Shown: positions 1 through 13,219, counted from the stretch's first letter. The stretch: DNA of 64,000 nucleotides from Corynebacterium glyciniphilum AJ 3170 (GCF_000626675.1 NZ_CP006842.1:1-64000), one strand, 5' to 3'. The notes: generated from the letters alone by a model not told the origin. Program-made: numbers and translations.

Positions 1-1362
1 GTGATCGTCGTCGACCGCATCGCTGTCTTGAAGGCCCCCTCAAAATGGGCGAGGACTGAAACCGAGAACAACCTGTCCGGACTGATCTGCGACGTGCTGG
101 AAGAGGAGCTGGGCTACTCAGTGGCGCTCTCGCTCAGCGTCGATGAGTCAGCCCCCGAGGTCGAGACGCCTCCGACGCCGCAACCCGATCCGGTTCCCGA
201 GGTAACTCCGGACCGCCAGCGGCAGCACTGGGAAGATCTCACTGGTGCCGCATATCAGCACCGTCCGACGTCACCGAGCAGGAATGAACCCGTCCCGGAG
301 CCGAAGAAGAACCAGGGCGAGGACACGGAGAACCGGCTCAACCCGCAGTACACTTTCGACACTTTCGTCACTGGTTCGTCCAATCAGTTCGCCAACGCTG
401 CGTGCCGTGCCGTCGCGGAAAAGCCGGCCTACGCCTACAACCCTCTGTTCATCTGGGGAGAGTCCGGGCTCGGGAAGACGCACCTGCTTCATGCGATCGG
501 CCACTACGCCCGCGAGCTCAGGCAGGGGATGAAGGTCCGCTACATCTCCAGCGAAGAGATGACCAATGAGTTCGTCAATGCTCTCCGCGACGGACGAGGT
601 GAACAGTTCAAGCGTCACTACCGCAACCTCGACATGTTGATCGTCGACGACATCCAGTTCCTGCAGGGGAAGGAAAGTACCCAGGAGGAGTTCTTCCACA
701 CCTTCAACGCGCTGCAACAGAATCACCGACAGATCGTCCTGTCTTCCGACCGCCCCCCGAAACAGCTGACGACGTTGGAAGACCGGTTGCGTACCCGCTT
801 CGAAGGCGGTCTGATTACCGATGTCCAGACGCCCGATCTGGAGACCCGGATGGCGATTCTCTCCAAGAAGGCGCAGATGGAGGGGACGTACCTGCCTGAC
901 GATGTCCTCGAGCTCATTGCGAGCCGTTACGAGACCTCGATCCGCGAGCTCGAGGGGGCGATGATCCGGGTCACCGCCTACTGCTCGCTCAGCAAGGAGC
1001 CCGTCACCCGGCAGGCGGCAGAAATTGCACTCCGCGACATCATGCCTGATCCCAAGGACGTGGAGATCACCCCCCAGATCATCATCGACGTGATCACGAG
1101 CTACTTCGATGTCACTGTCGAGGAGATGGTGGGGAAGGGGAAGGTGCGCAGACTAGTCACGGCCCGCCAATTCGCAATGTATCTCTGCCGCGAGCTCACT
1201 GAGCTCTCCCTACCCCAGATCGGCAAGGTCTTCGGCGGACGCGACCACACCACAGCGATGTACGCGGAGCGCAAGATCCGCAAGTCGATCCAGGAAGACC
1301 GTAAGACGTTCCAGCAGATCCAGGAGCTGACACAGCGCATCAAGTCCCGCGCGCGCCAGTAG
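1..1362 (+). CDS. dnaA: Chromosomal replication initiator DnaA (N-terminus short or cut by window edge)
   Basis: DnaA binds origin boxes and opens the chromosome for replication. The AAA+ core has Walker A at residues 153-160 (GESGLGKT) and Walker B around 213-217 (LIVDD). The C-terminal DNA-binding domain carries the DnaA signature around 412-420 (GGRDHTTAM). The reading frame is open from base 1, and the first residues resemble the middle of domain I of other corynebacterial DnaA proteins, so about 50 residues appear to be missing. Either the window starts inside the gene or the sequence was linearised at an internal GTG. It is followed by the box-rich origin and dnaN, the usual actinobacterial order. 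Confidence 0.97.
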   Translation: MIVVDRIAVLKAPSKWARTETENNLSGLICDVLEEELGYSVALSLSVDESAPEVETPPTPQPDPVPEVTPDRQRQHWEDLTGAAYQHRPTSPSRNEPVPEPKKNQGEDTENRLNPQYTFDTFVTGSSNQFANAACRAVAEKPAYAYNPLFIWGESGLGKTHLLHAIGHYARELRQGMKVRYISSEEMTNEFVNALRDGRGEQFKRHYRNLDMLIVDDIQFLQGKESTQEEFFHTFNALQQNHRQIVLSSDRPPKQLTTLEDRLRTRFEGGLITDVQTPDLETRMAILSKKAQMEGTYLPDDVLELIASRYETSIRELEGAMIRVTAYCSLSKEPVTRQAAEIALRDIMPDPKDVEITPQIIIDVITSYFDVTVEEMVGKGKVRRLVTARQFAMYLCRELTELSLPQIGKVFGGRDHTTAMYAERKIRKSIQEDRKTFQQIQELTQRIKSRARQ

Positions 1363-1999
1363 TACACAACTCTGCGGCCCCCGGACCTGGCGGAGCACCG
1401 AGTTGTGCACAGTTTCCACAACCTTGTCCACAACCGTGTAATTACAGACCTGTCATTCAGTGATCTTCGCCACAATTACGGGCTCTTTCGGCGGGTTCCA
1501 GATCCCGCCACCTGCGGTTCCGGCCCCACCCAAGGCGCCGGTGGATGAATTACATTCTTGTTATTCCGCAGGTCGCAGAGTTGGGAGAGTCGGCCAGTAC
1601 CAAGGAAACCCCAGGTCACTCCTGTGGATAACCATCCACAGAGCGGGGACCGACGGTGCAGGAGATGGGGATAACTCACAACCCCGAAAAGTTATCCACA
1701 GCCGACCTCAGTTGTCCACAGATTCATCCACCGGGTGTGAACAACTTACAAGAACGTGATCCAGGTGTCCGACCAGCATCCGGACGCCTCGGAGGCCATC
1801 CATCCACAATCTGCACACCCCCTACTGCTTCTACCGGATCTATCCATGGAGAATTCAAAGAAGAAATAACCGGTGTGCACAACTCGTGCGGTCCGCACGG
1901 GCCGACGGGTTCCGTCGAAGACGGACCCAGTACCGTCCCGAACCCGTGTCAGCTAGGGTTACGAGCAGAATCACGAACATCATCGAAAGGACCTCAGGC
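1363..1999. other. Origin of replication (oriC), dnaA-dnaN intergenic region
   Basis: This 637-bp non-coding stretch has many DnaA boxes. Two match TTATCCACA exactly, at 1623-1631 (minus) and 1692-1700 (plus). One-mismatch TTGTCCACA copies lie at 1424-1432 and 1712-1720, and weaker TTGTGCACA copies at 1403-1411 (plus) and 1874-1882 (minus). A-rich sequence at 1848-1870 could be the unwinding element. Boxes on both strands between dnaA and dnaN are the standard actinobacterial origin layout. The assignment is by motif and position only. Confidence 0.88.
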
Positions 2000-3169
2000 G
2001 TGGACCAGCAGTCCGTCAGTTTCACCGTGTCCAAGGACGATTTTTCCTCGGCACTGGCCTGGGTCGCCCGTACACTGCCGAGTAAGGCATCCCAACCGAT
2101 TCTTCGGGGTGTCCTCATCGAAGCAACGGACGACGGACTCCAGCTGTCGGGTTTCGACCGGGAGGTCTCCACCAAGGTCCGCGTATCCGCGGATGTCTCG
2201 GAGCCTGGCAAAGTCCTCGTCGCAGGTCGCCTTGCCTCCAATATCATCGGTGCTCTCCCGGACAAGCCCGTCCGGATCGACTACGACGGCACCAAAGTTC
2301 TCGTCAACTGCGGGAGTTCCCACTTCGAGCTCCCTGCAATGACCATTGACGACTATCCCGTCCTCCCAGATTTCCCTCAGGTCGCAGGTTCACTGGATCC
2401 CCACCTCTTCACCGAGGTCATCGGCCAGGTCGCCATCGCCTCCAGTCGGGATGACACCCTTCCGATGTTGACCGGTATCCGTATGGAGATCGACGGTGAG
2501 CACCTCGTCCTGGCAGCCACCGACCGTTTCCGGTTCGCTGTACGCACCCTTGACTGGGTTCCCGCACGCGCCGATATCTTCGCGGAACTGCTCATCCCGG
2601 CACGTACCCTCGCTGAGACCGCACGGTCATTGGATTCCACCGGTGAGCCGGTGGAGATTGCCCTCGACCAGGACGGCGGTCGTCTTCTCGGGATCTCCAC
2701 GTCAGATCGTCGTACCACCACACGACTCATCGATTCGGATTTCCCGAAGTTCCGGTCCCTGTTCCCCAAGACGCACACATCACTGGCCAGCGTCGAGATT
2801 GCTCCGCTACTCGATGCGATCCGCCGAGTCTCCCTGGTGACCGACGGGAACTCCCCCGTGAAGATGGATTTCGAAGAGGGGACGCTCACTCTGTCTGCCG
2901 GTGGCAGTGACCTCGGTGTCGCCAAGGAGCAGCTGCCCTGTGCTTTCGCTGGTGAGCCTCTGGTCATCGCTTTCCACCCCGGCTACCTCAAAGATGGTCT
3001 CGGTTCAGTCCACACCGACCGAGTGGTCTTCGGATTCAACCAGGCGTCGCGTTCTGCTGTACTCGTCCCAGAGCCGGATGAGCTGCCGGAGGCATCTGCA
3101 GACGGAACATTCCCCACTCCGGAGAGCTCCTTCACCTACCTGCTGATGCCTGTGCGCCTGCCAGGCTGA
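2000..3169 (+). CDS. dnaN: DNA polymerase III beta subunit (sliding clamp)
   Basis: DnaN forms the ring that tethers DNA polymerase III to DNA. The product is 389 residues, the normal size for corynebacteria. The frame stays open further upstream, but that part lies within origin boxes. The GTG at 2000 is preceded by AAAGGA at 1986-1991 and starts the expected clamp N-terminus ([14 protein letters not shown]), so it was chosen. The C-terminus keeps the typical LLMPVRL end. recF starts four bases after the stop, which suggests co-transcription. Confidence 0.97.
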   Translation: MDQQSVSFTVSKDDFSSALAWVARTLPSKASQPILRGVLIEATDDGLQLSGFDREVSTKVRVSADVSEPGKVLVAGRLASNIIGALPDKPVRIDYDGTKVLVNCGSSHFELPAMTIDDYPVLPDFPQVAGSLDPHLFTEVIGQVAIASSRDDTLPMLTGIRMEIDGEHLVLAATDRFRFAVRTLDWVPARADIFAELLIPARTLAETARSLDSTGEPVEIALDQDGGRLLGISTSDRRTTTRLIDSDFPKFRSLFPKTHTSLASVEIAPLLDAIRRVSLVTDGNSPVKMDFEEGTLTLSAGGSDLGVAKEQLPCAFAGEPLVIAFHPGYLKDGLGSVHTDRVVFGFNQASRSAVLVPEPDELPEASADGTFPTPESSFTYLLMPVRLPG

Positions 3170-3173
3170 CCGG

Positions 3174-4331
3174 ATGTACATTCGCTCGCTCCATCTCGGT
3201 GATTTCCGGTCCTGGCGTCAACTCGACCTCGACCTGGGGCCCGGGGTCACCGTCTTCACCGGACCGAACGGAAACGGGAAAACCAATATCGTCGAAGCCG
3301 TCGGCTACCTGGCCCACCAGGGGTCCCACCGGGTCAGTTCCGACTCGGCGCTGGTTCGGGAAGGATGCGAATCAGCCCGCTTGTCCGCCACAGCGGTGAA
3401 TCATGGACGTGAACTGACCGCCCATCTCGTCCTCAATGCCCGGGGCGCCAACCAGGCGGCCGTGAACCGGACACAGGTGAAGAATCAACGCGGAATCGCC
3501 GGTATCGTCCGTACCACGCTGTTCGCACCCGAGGATCTTGCCCTGGTCCGCGGCGAGCCCGAGCAACGACGTGCCTTTCTGGATCAGACCATGATCGCAC
3601 GGTACCCGCGGCTTGCCGGGGTACGGTCCGACTACGACAAAGCCCTGAAACAGCGCAATGCCCTGCTGCGGCAGGGAGTGGATGACGACGCACTGGTCAC
3701 CCTGGATGTCTGGGACGCCCGACTCGCTCACCTCGGCGGACAGATCATGTCGGCCCGGGCCCAACTCGTCCACGACCTGGAACCTCATGTCCGTGAGACC
3801 TACGCCCGTCTGGCTCCGGGCTCCCGTCCCGCGCTGATCAGCTACTCGACCACCGTCGATCTCGGCGAACCGGGCGACCCGCAACTTCTGGACCCGGATG
3901 TCGCGGAAGCGGTGCTTCTCGAGGGATTCGCCCGCCGACGCGACGCGGAGATCGACAGGGGCACGACCCTGACCGGACCTCACCGTGACGACCTGCAACT
4001 TGTACTCGGTACTCAGCCAGCGAAGGGTTTCGCCAGTCACGGTGAATCATGGTCATTCGCTCTGACACTGCGGTTGGCTGCGCACCGCATGCACCGGGCG
4101 GACGGAACGGAGCCCGTCGTCATTCTCGACGATGTCTTCGCCGAACTCGACCGTGCCCGTCGACGGGCACTCGTTGATCTCGCGGGAGAGGCGGAACAGG
4201 TGCTGATCACTGCGGCCGTCGGTGACGATATTCCCGAGGACCTCCGGTCCGTGGCGGCGGTGCACACCGTCTCGGTTCGCGACACCGACGGCGGACGTAT
4301 TTCGGAGCTCGACAGTGATTCCCGTGAATGA
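3174..4331 (+). CDS. recF: DNA repair/replication protein RecF
   Basis: RecF is an SMC-like ATPase that helps load RecA at gaps. The 385-residue product has Walker A at residues 30-37 (GPNGNGKT). Near the C-terminus it has the ABC-type signature ([10 protein letters not shown]) followed by Walker B ([12 protein letters not shown]). The start is the ATG just behind dnaN. The 3' end overlaps the start of the downstream DUF721 gene by 17 bases, which fits a dnaN-recF-DUF721 operon. Confidence 0.97.
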   Translation: MYIRSLHLGDFRSWRQLDLDLGPGVTVFTGPNGNGKTNIVEAVGYLAHQGSHRVSSDSALVREGCESARLSATAVNHGRELTAHLVLNARGANQAAVNRTQVKNQRGIAGIVRTTLFAPEDLALVRGEPEQRRAFLDQTMIARYPRLAGVRSDYDKALKQRNALLRQGVDDDALVTLDVWDARLAHLGGQIMSARAQLVHDLEPHVRETYARLAPGSRPALISYSTTVDLGEPGDPQLLDPDVAEAVLLEGFARRRDAEIDRGTTLTGPHRDDLQLVLGTQPAKGFASHGESWSFALTLRLAAHRMHRADGTEPVVILDDVFAELDRARRRALVDLAGEAEQVLITAAVGDDIPEDLRSVAAVHTVSVRDTDGGRISELDSDSRE

Positions 4332-4866
4332 CCCCGTCAATGACCCAGAGGGCGACCCGGGGAGCGAGTCGGAGCGGGATCCGGTTGCCGAACGTATGGA
4401 GATGCTCCGTGCCGCCGCGGGGAAGACTGGGCGGCCGGTCCGGAAGAAGGGGCGTCGGCCCCGGAAGATGAAGACCCGGTACGACGGGCGTCCCGACCGT
4501 AGCTACCGCGATCCCGGTCAGTTCAGTGACCTCGTGCAACGCGAGATCAAACGCAACGGCTGGGGCCGTAATTTCGCCGCCGGGTCATTGCGCAGTGCCT
4601 GGCCGGAGATCGTCGGGGAGAATATCGGACGTCACACCAGTGTGGTGATGTACAACGAGAAGAAGCGACAGCTGCATGTGGAGAGCGATTCCACAGCGTG
4701 GGCGACGAATCTCCGGCTGATGCAGAGCGCCATTCTCACAACGATCGCGAAACGCATCGGACCGGACGTTGTCGCGGAACTGAAGATCTACGGACCCAAG
4801 GCTCCGAGTTGGCGGCACGGACCCCTGCACGTGAAGGGACGCGGCCCCCGTGACACCTACGGCTGA
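4315..4866 (+). CDS. DUF721 (DciA-like) family protein
   Basis: The 183-residue basic protein belongs to the DUF721 family usually found between recF and gyrB in actinobacteria. The DciA branch of this family is linked to loading the replicative helicase in bacteria lacking DnaC. That role is known for relatives and only inferred here. The N-terminal 60 residues are charged and probably disordered ([12 protein letters not shown]). The conserved domain starts around residue 65 ([23 protein letters not shown]). The frame is open further upstream inside recF. The GTG at 4315 was chosen because GGAG lies seven bases before it. A GTG at 4324 is also possible. Confidence 0.88.
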   Translation: MIPVNDPVNDPEGDPGSESERDPVAERMEMLRAAAGKTGRPVRKKGRRPRKMKTRYDGRPDRSYRDPGQFSDLVQREIKRNGWGRNFAAGSLRSAWPEIVGENIGRHTSVVMYNEKKRQLHVESDSTAWATNLRLMQSAILTTIAKRIGPDVVAELKIYGPKAPSWRHGPLHVKGRGPRDTYG

Positions 4867-4880
4867 GGCCTTTTACCTGG

Positions 4881-4886
4881 TACAAT
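4881..4886 (+). promoter_or_regulatory. Probable -10 element of gyrB
   Basis: TACAAT sits 42 bases upstream of the gyrB GTG, in the short gap after the DUF721 gene. A matching -35 is not obvious. A strong Shine-Dalgarno (AAGGAG, 4911-4916) follows. Confidence 0.45.
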
Positions 4887-4897
4887 GTGGGGGTTAA

Positions 4898-7813
<2,916 letters not shown>

Positions 7814-7817
<4 letters not shown>

Positions 7818-8947
7818 ACTCCTAGCGGATCCTGCCAGAGCCGGTGTAGTGCGGTTACCGCCGCAGCCCGGGAGAGGATGCCGTCGCCGGCACGCTGGAT
7901 GCTGAGCTGGCGGCCGGTTCCGCGAAGCCCCTCCGCAATGATTCTGACGGTACCGGGGTCGGCGGTGAACGTCTCCCCGGCGAAGACGACGGTCGATGGA
8001 TCGACCACGTCGACGGCCAGTGAGATGATCTGTGACAACAGTTCTGCTCGCTCGTCCAGGATCCCCCGTGCAACAGGATTGACCTCGGCCAGCCCGACGA
8101 GATCGGGGACTGTGGACACATTCAACCCGCGTTGACGCGCCGTCTCCAGCACGGCTGTTGAGCCCAGTGGGTGGCCGTGGAGGGCGGAGAAGCTGCCTGA
8201 TTCGGCGATGTCATTGAACGCCGTGGGCGCAGAACCTGTGTAGGGCTGATGGACGGCGTTCCCGACGATCCAGGCGTGCCCGACCAACTCACGGGCATAG
8301 ACATACAGGGTGGACGCCAGGGGGTCGCGGTCGAGAGACAGGGGTGAGCTGGTCAGTTCGGAGCCAGCCATGGCGCCGACGCCGGTGGAGACGGCGACGG
8401 GAATATCGGTGTCGAGGTAGGAGACCGGGTCAATGTCTGTCCATCCGTAGGACGGCGAGGTTATTCGGCCGGCGTAGTCGACATGCGCTGAGAACGCGAT
8501 GCCGAGACCGACAGGGGAGGGGAGACCCCGGCCCAGGGAGCTGAGGGCATGGTGGACCGCCTCCATGGCGTCCCCTGGAGTGAGGTCGGTGACCGGGAGC
8601 CGGAGGGTTCTTTTGCGGAGTGGACGCCCCACTCCGTCAACTGCGACCAGTTGCGTGCTGCGGAGGCCCACATGCGCGCCGAGAGCAGTGACGTCGCGGC
8701 CGTCCGGCCGCAGTGTGGATCCAGGACGGCCCACGCCACCGGCGGTGGTGGGGGAGACCTGTTCCACGAGGCCCGCGTCGATGAGCGCGCTGACGTGCCG
8801 CGTCACCGTGGGCTGAGACATCCCCAGATCGCCGTGCAGCCGACCTCGGGTGATCCCCGGAGTCGTGCGGATCTGGTGGAAGCACCTGGCAGGACCGGTG
8901 ACGGGTGCGGTGAAGTGCGCAGTCGTGGAGAGGCGGGCTATGGTCAT
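7814..8947 (-). CDS. ssuR: ROK-family transcriptional regulator, probable SsuR
   Basis: The 377-residue protein has an N-terminal winged helix-turn-helix around residues 43-65 (MSQPTVTRHVSALIDAGLV) and a C-terminal ROK-type domain. It diverges from the sulfonate gene cluster ssuDCAB. In Corynebacterium glutamicum an ROK regulator, SsuR, activates the ssu genes and is itself repressed by McbR. The same arrangement is seen here, with a McbR-type box 36 bases before this start. The function is inferred from family and context. The usual ROK zinc cysteines and sugar-kinase motifs are not evident, which fits a regulator rather than a kinase. Confidence 0.85.
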
Positions 8948-8981
8948 GAACCACAGGATAATTCAGTTCACGGCGAAAAGA

Positions 8982-8997
8982 CAGACCGATCGGTCTA
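8982..8997. promoter_or_regulatory. McbR-type operator next to ssuR
   Basis: CAGACCGATCGGTCTA matches the C. glutamicum McbR pattern TAGAC-N6-GTCTA at nine of ten fixed positions. Its core AGACCGATCGGTCT is a perfect palindrome. It lies closest to ssuR in the divergent ssuR-ssuD region. Confidence 0.75.
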
Positions 8998-9032
8998 TAG
9001 ATTCACGTCGAACGAAATGTTGGCGGAGTTGG

Positions 9033-9048
9033 CAGACCGAATGGTCTA
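9033..9048. promoter_or_regulatory. McbR-type operator in the ssuD promoter
   Basis: CAGACCGAATGGTCTA matches TAGAC-N6-GTCTA at nine of ten fixed positions and lies 11 bases before the ssuD ATG. TACTCA at 9047-9052 could be the -10. That would place transcription initiation at or next to the ATG, i.e. a leaderless mRNA, in keeping with the absence of a Shine-Dalgarno. Confidence 0.72.
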
Positions 9049-9058
9049 CTCATCCGTC

Positions 9059-10198
9059 ATGACAGACTCACAGAACATCACGCTGCACTGGTTCCTTCCG
9101 ACCTCCGGCGACTCCCGGGAGATCGTCGGAGGCGGTCACGGTGCTGGCCCGGAGACCGGGGAAAGGCTGCCTGATCTCGGCTATCTCACCCAGGTGGCCC
9201 GCGCGGCCGAATACAACGGTTTCGAATCTGTGTTGACGCCGACAGGCCGCTGGTGTCAGGATGCCTGGGTAACCACCGCCGCGCTCCTGGCGTACACCTC
9301 ACGGCTGAAGTTCCTCGTCGCACTTCGTCCCGGGCTCATTGGCCCCACCCTTACCGCGCACCAGGCGCTGACGTACCAGAAACTGTCTGGCGATCGGTTG
9401 TTGCTCAATGTGGTCGTCGGGGGAGAGGACGCCGAACAGAAGGCGTTCGGGGACTACACGACCAAAGCCGAGCGGTACGCGATCGCCGACGAGACGCTGG
9501 AGATCGCCGATCACCTGTGGCACTCCCCGGAGCCCCTGACGTTTCACGGGAAACACCTCAACGTGGAGGACGCTGCACTGCGACATCGGCCCGCTGTCAG
9601 CCCACCTGTCTTTCTCGGGGGTTCCTCGGATGAGGGTATCGAGGTTGCGGCGAAGCGGGCGGACGTCTATCTCACGTGGGGTGAGCCGCCGGAGCAGGTC
9701 GCAGAGAAGATCTCCCGCGTCCGGGACCGTGCGTCATCCTTCGATCGCACTCTGGAGTACGGTATCCGTCTCCACGTCATCGCGCGGCCCACGGCAGACG
9801 AAGCGTGGGCTGAGGCTCAACGTCTCCTCGACTCCCTGGATCCAGAACGTGTGCAGGCAGCGCAAGATGGTCTGGCGACGTCCCAGTCGGAAGGACAACG
9901 CCGGATGACGGAGCTTCACGGATCCGGCGCGGGCTTCAGGAGCGGAGAGGATGCACGGACGTTTGAGATAGCACCGAACCTGTGGGCCGGTATCGGTCTC
10001 GTACGTGGCGGGGCCGGGACAGCGCTCGTGGGATCCTACGAGGACGTCGCCGAACTCATCGATGAGTATCGTCAGGTGGGGATCCGCCACGTGATTCTGT
10101 CGGGAGTGCCGCATCTTGAAGAGACGTTCCGTGTGGGGGAGGGGGTCATCCCTGCGCTCCGAGAACGAGGCGTCACTGTGACGAATGTCGATGCATGA
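9059..10198 (+). CDS. ssuD: FMNH2-dependent alkanesulfonate monooxygenase
   Basis: SsuD uses reduced FMN and O2 to cleave alkanesulfonates into aldehyde and sulfite, freeing sulfur for growth. The 379-residue product is a luciferase-like TIM barrel and close in length to E. coli SsuD. TGRWCQDAWV matches the segment with E. coli Cys54, and RGGAGTALVGS matches the flexible active-site loop arginine region. The frame is open 170 codons upstream across ssuR, but the ATG at 9059 gives the standard N-terminus. The stop overlaps the ssuC start. Reduced flavin must come from a separate reductase, perhaps the gene at 13245. Confidence 0.95.
   Translation: MTDSQNITLHWFLPTSGDSREIVGGGHGAGPETGERLPDLGYLTQVARAAEYNGFESVLTPTGRWCQDAWVTTAALLAYTSRLKFLVALRPGLIGPTLTAHQALTYQKLSGDRLLLNVVVGGEDAEQKAFGDYTTKAERYAIADETLEIADHLWHSPEPLTFHGKHLNVEDAALRHRPAVSPPVFLGGSSDEGIEVAAKRADVYLTWGEPPEQVAEKISRVRDRASSFDRTLEYGIRLHVIARPTADEAWAEAQRLLDSLDPERVQAAQDGLATSQSEGQRRMTELHGSGAGFRSGEDARTFEIAPNLWAGIGLVRGGAGTALVGSYEDVAELIDEYRQVGIRHVILSGVPHLEETFRVGEGVIPALRERGVTVTNVDA
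9540..9555. other. parS-like site inside ssuD
   Basis: CGTTTCACGGGAAACA matches the bacterial parS consensus TGTTNCACGTGAAACA at 14 of 16 positions. It is located about 8 kb from the origin. ParB binding is inferred. Confidence 0.4.
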
Positions 10199-10977
10199 TG
10201 AGTGCCAAGAGAATTCCCCTCCATCTCGGCGTCTTCGCCGGTGCAATCGCACTCTGGTGGCTCATCGCCCGTTTTACGGGGATCGATCCGGTCCTGCTTC
10301 CCGGCCCGGGTGAGGTCGCTCGGAGACTCGTGGACACCAACCTCTGTACGACGCAATGTGGTGTCCAGGATTACTTCCTCTGGCAACACCTGCTTGCCAC
10401 TCTTGAGCGCATCGCCGTCGGCCTGTCGGCGGGCATCATTGTGGGCGTGTTGGTCGGTTGGTGGTTGGGGACGAACCCCACGGCGCGCAGCCTTGTGGAA
10501 CCCTACCTCTCCTTCCTGCGGGCGCTGCCGCCGCTGGGCTATATCGGGCTGCTGATCGTCTGGTTCGGCATCGGCGATCAGTCCAAGGTGATCCTGCTCT
10601 TTCTTGCGGCTTTCCCGACGGTGGCTGTCGCCACTCTCCTCGGTGTGACAGGCGTCCGCCAGGACTGGATCCGTGCTGCAGCATCCTTGGGAGCTGGCCG
10701 CGGACAGGTGTTCCGCACGGTTGAACTACCGGCGGCACTGCCTGAGATCATCAGCGGTTCCCGCGTGGCAGCAGGACTGTGCTGGTCGGCGATTGTCGCC
10801 GCTGAAATGAATGACGGCATTCCGGGAATCGGAGGACTGGCCTACATTTCCGGCACCCAGCTGGATACATCCCTGACCATCGCGTGCATCATCGTCATCG
10901 GTGTTGCGGCCCTGATCGTCGACAAACTGCTCCTGACCGTCGAAGGTCGTTTCTCACCCTGGAGGACGAAACAGTGA
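10195..10977 (+). CDS. ssuC: Sulfonate ABC transporter permease
   Basis: The 260-residue integral membrane protein of the BPD transporter permease family has about six hydrophobic segments. A cytoplasmic EAA-type loop lies near residues 160-180 (AAASLGAGRGQVFRTVELPAALPEI), where the ATPase SsuB docks. It starts within the ssuD stop (ATGA) and ends within the ssuA start, so all four ssu genes are translationally coupled. It imports sulfonates together with SsuA and SsuB. Confidence 0.93.
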   Translation: MMSAKRIPLHLGVFAGAIALWWLIARFTGIDPVLLPGPGEVARRLVDTNLCTTQCGVQDYFLWQHLLATLERIAVGLSAGIIVGVLVGWWLGTNPTARSLVEPYLSFLRALPPLGYIGLLIVWFGIGDQSKVILLFLAAFPTVAVATLLGVTGVRQDWIRAAASLGAGRGQVFRTVELPAALPEIISGSRVAAGLCWSAIVAAEMNDGIPGIGGLAYISGTQLDTSLTIACIIVIGVAALIVDKLLLTVEGRFSPWRTKQ

Positions 10978-12038
10978 CGCTACGAAGAACCGGGGCGCTA
11001 TGTGCCGCTCTCGCACTGACAACCGTCGCGGGATGCGTGGGCCCACCTGCCAGCGAGTGGAAGGACAAGGGAGACGACGTGGTGTGTCCCGTGAAACCTG
11101 CGGACGCGCAGGGGAAGGTGCGCATCGGTTATCTCGGTGGACCGGCAACCGACCTCTACACACAGGCGACGGGGCTGGCGGAGGCATGCCTCCCGCACGC
11201 GGACGTGGAGTGGACCCGGTATCCCACCGGACAGGATATTGTCCAGGGATTCGCCGCAGGATCGGTGGACCTCGCAGCTCTCGGCTCCACCCCGACAACG
11301 AAGGCATTGAGCGCGCCGTTGGACCTGGACGTGTCGGTTGTTCAGGCGAACTCCGTTATCGGGACGACCGAGGCATTGGTCGCCAAGAACGCCGACGATA
11401 TCAAGGACCTGAAGGGAGGGCGGATCGCGGTGCCGTTCTCATCCACGGCTCACTATTCACTCCTCAACGCACTCATCGACGCCGGTATCGACCCGTCCCG
11501 CGATGTAGAGGTCACGAACATCTCCCCGGACAAGCTTCCGGCGGCGTGGAAGTCAGACCGGATCGACGCAGCGTACGTATGGGACCCGACCCTTCAGGAG
11601 CTGAAGGACGGCACGGGCGGGTCCACACCCGGCACTGTGTTGACAGACTCGGAGCAGCAGGCGGCCCGTGGACATGCCACGTACAACGTCACGCTGGCCT
11701 CGAACCCGTGGATCGATGCGCATGCTGAGCTTCTGAGAACGTGGTTGGATCTGGAAGCGTGGGTAGTCGACGGCTCGGCAGGCTCGGCAGATTCAGACGG
11801 CCCGAATGATTTCGTCTCGGTCAACGCCACAGCATCCGGGATGGACGAGGCTGCCGCGGAACTGCAGGTCAATGGACAGCAGTTCATCTCTGCCACTGAC
11901 CAGGTGTCGTATCTCGATGATGTTGCAGCTGCGCTTCGGTCGACAGCTGACTTCCTTGTTGAACAAGGCGATATTCCGACAGCGAAGCGGGACTATTCAG
12001 ATGTGGTGCGCACGGACCTGTGGGAGGGCGAGCAATGA
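10974..12038 (+). CDS. ssuA: Sulfonate ABC transporter substrate-binding lipoprotein
   Basis: The 354-residue extracytoplasmic binding protein of the SsuA/TauA/NMT1 type presents sulfonates to SsuC. The GTG at 10974 overlaps the ssuC stop and follows GGAGGA at 10961-10966. It begins a lipoprotein signal peptide ending in TVAGC, so the protein is probably lipid-anchored at the outer face of the cytoplasmic membrane. The frame is open upstream, but only this start gives the signal peptide. The body contains the binding-protein motif KIRIGYLGG-like (VRIGYLGGPAT) at the start of the mature domain. Its stop overlaps the ssuB start. Confidence 0.92.
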   Translation: MTLRRTGALCAALALTTVAGCVGPPASEWKDKGDDVVCPVKPADAQGKVRIGYLGGPATDLYTQATGLAEACLPHADVEWTRYPTGQDIVQGFAAGSVDLAALGSTPTTKALSAPLDLDVSVVQANSVIGTTEALVAKNADDIKDLKGGRIAVPFSSTAHYSLLNALIDAGIDPSRDVEVTNISPDKLPAAWKSDRIDAAYVWDPTLQELKDGTGGSTPGTVLTDSEQQAARGHATYNVTLASNPWIDAHAELLRTWLDLEAWVVDGSAGSADSDGPNDFVSVNATASGMDEAAAELQVNGQQFISATDQVSYLDDVAAALRSTADFLVEQGDIPTAKRDYSDVVRTDLWEGEQ

Positions 12039-12832
12039 TCACCTTGAAGAATGTCGGTGAGGTTTACCGGACTCAGAATGGCGGAGAGGTGGAGGCCCTC
12101 CGCGACATATCGCTGGATGTCGCTGACGGTGAGATCGTGTGTCTTGTCGGGCCCTCCGGATGCGGTAAGTCGACACTGTTGCGGTTGCTGGCAGGCTACC
12201 TTGCTCCGACATCCGGATCACTGGAGGTGGATGGGGCTAGCCTGCGCGGGCCTGGAACGGACAGGGGAGTGGTGTTCCAGCAACCCACGCTATTTCCCTG
12301 GTATACCGTCGGGCAGAACATTCGTTTGTCGTACCGGTATTCGGGCATGGCAGAGAAGGCGGACCGGGCGGACGAACTGCTGGGGCTCGTCGGACTGTCA
12401 GAAGCGGTGGATCGTTATCCGCATGAGTTGTCGGGCGGCATGCAGCAACGGGTCCAGATTGCCCGTGTGCTGGCCGCGGGCCCGGAACATGTACTGATGG
12501 ATGAGCCATTCGGCGCGCTAGATCCGTTCACTCGTGAGCAGTTGCAGGCCGAGCTTCTGCGGGTGTGGGCGACGTCGTTCCCTTCGATTGTCTTCGTGAC
12601 TCACAGTGTGGAGGAAGCGCTGTTACTGGGGCACCGTGTGGTGGTCATGGCTGCCGGCCCTGGCAGAGTTCTCGAAGTGGTGGACGTCCCGGAATCGCTC
12701 CGCGTGGACGTGTCATCTGATGTTCCACGTGAAACCATTCAGGCACGCCTGAGGGACCTGTCGACGAACCCTGATGTCGTAACCCTGCGACGGCAAGTCT
12801 CAGAGTTGATCTCGTCAGTCAGTCGAGCCTGA
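12035..12832 (+). CDS. ssuB: Sulfonate ABC transporter ATP-binding protein
   Basis: The 265-residue ATPase has Walker A (GPSGCGKST), signature (LSGGMQQR) and Walker B with catalytic glutamate (VLMDEPFGALD). The order ssuD-C-A-B differs from the E. coli order. The ATG at 12035 overlaps the ssuA stop and has GGGAGGG upstream, so it is preferred over the earlier in-frame codon. The C-terminal coding part holds the best parS match of the window (12721-12736). Confidence 0.94.
   Translation: MITLKNVGEVYRTQNGGEVEALRDISLDVADGEIVCLVGPSGCGKSTLLRLLAGYLAPTSGSLEVDGASLRGPGTDRGVVFQQPTLFPWYTVGQNIRLSYRYSGMAEKADRADELLGLVGLSEAVDRYPHELSGGMQQRVQIARVLAAGPEHVLMDEPFGALDPFTREQLQAELLRVWATSFPSIVFVTHSVEEALLLGHRVVVMAAGPGRVLEVVDVPESLRVDVSSDVPRETIQARLRDLSTNPDVVTLRRQVSELISSVSRA
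12721..12736. other. parS site (ParB-binding) inside ssuB
   Basis: TGTTCCACGTGAAACC matches the parS consensus TGTTNCACGTGAAACA at 15 of 16 positions. It is within 13 kb of dnaA, as expected for the origin-proximal parS cluster of corynebacteria. It is the strongest candidate in the window. Confidence 0.7.
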
Positions 12833-13139
12833 ACCGAACGGATGCACTCGCTGCTGTCGCGGAGCGGCCTCACTGCCTAACGTTTCACGGGAAACGCCGC
12901 AAGGCCCTCAGGTACCTCAGATACCTTGGTGTCTGACTCCCTGGACGGTCGAGCAGTACCGTCACAGTGATGTTACTGACGGGGCACCGAAGTGCCTCGG
13001 GATAGGCGCTGGCGCGGACACACTCACAGCGTTCGCCAGATCAGGTTCCTGAGGCAACAGCTTTACCCCCACGGTCGAGCGGGACGAGGTGGCTGATGTG
13101 TCGATTGGCCGTGCCTCAGGCCCGGCGAAGCGGCATAGA

Positions 13140-13155
13140 TAGACTGCTCTGTCTG
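13140..13155. promoter_or_regulatory. McbR-type operator, distal
   Basis: TAGACTGCTCTGTCTG matches TAGAC-N6-GTCTA at nine of ten fixed positions. It lies 80 bases upstream of a second box in front of the gene at 13245. Confidence 0.65.
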
Positions 13156-13219
13156 TGATATTTTCACGGTTTCACCTGCGATTACGCGAATTAATGACCA
13201 TTCAGCACTTGCGCTCTGG

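Noticed and set aside
1460..2342. Open frames inside the origin region on the plus strand
   Set aside because: They run through the DnaA boxes and into dnaN in another frame, have no ribosome site and resemble no protein.
12833..13139. A riboswitch before the flavin-reductase-like gene
   Set aside because: Several short hairpins can be drawn, but none fits a known SAM, FMN or TPP fold, and the McbR-type boxes already explain sulfur control.
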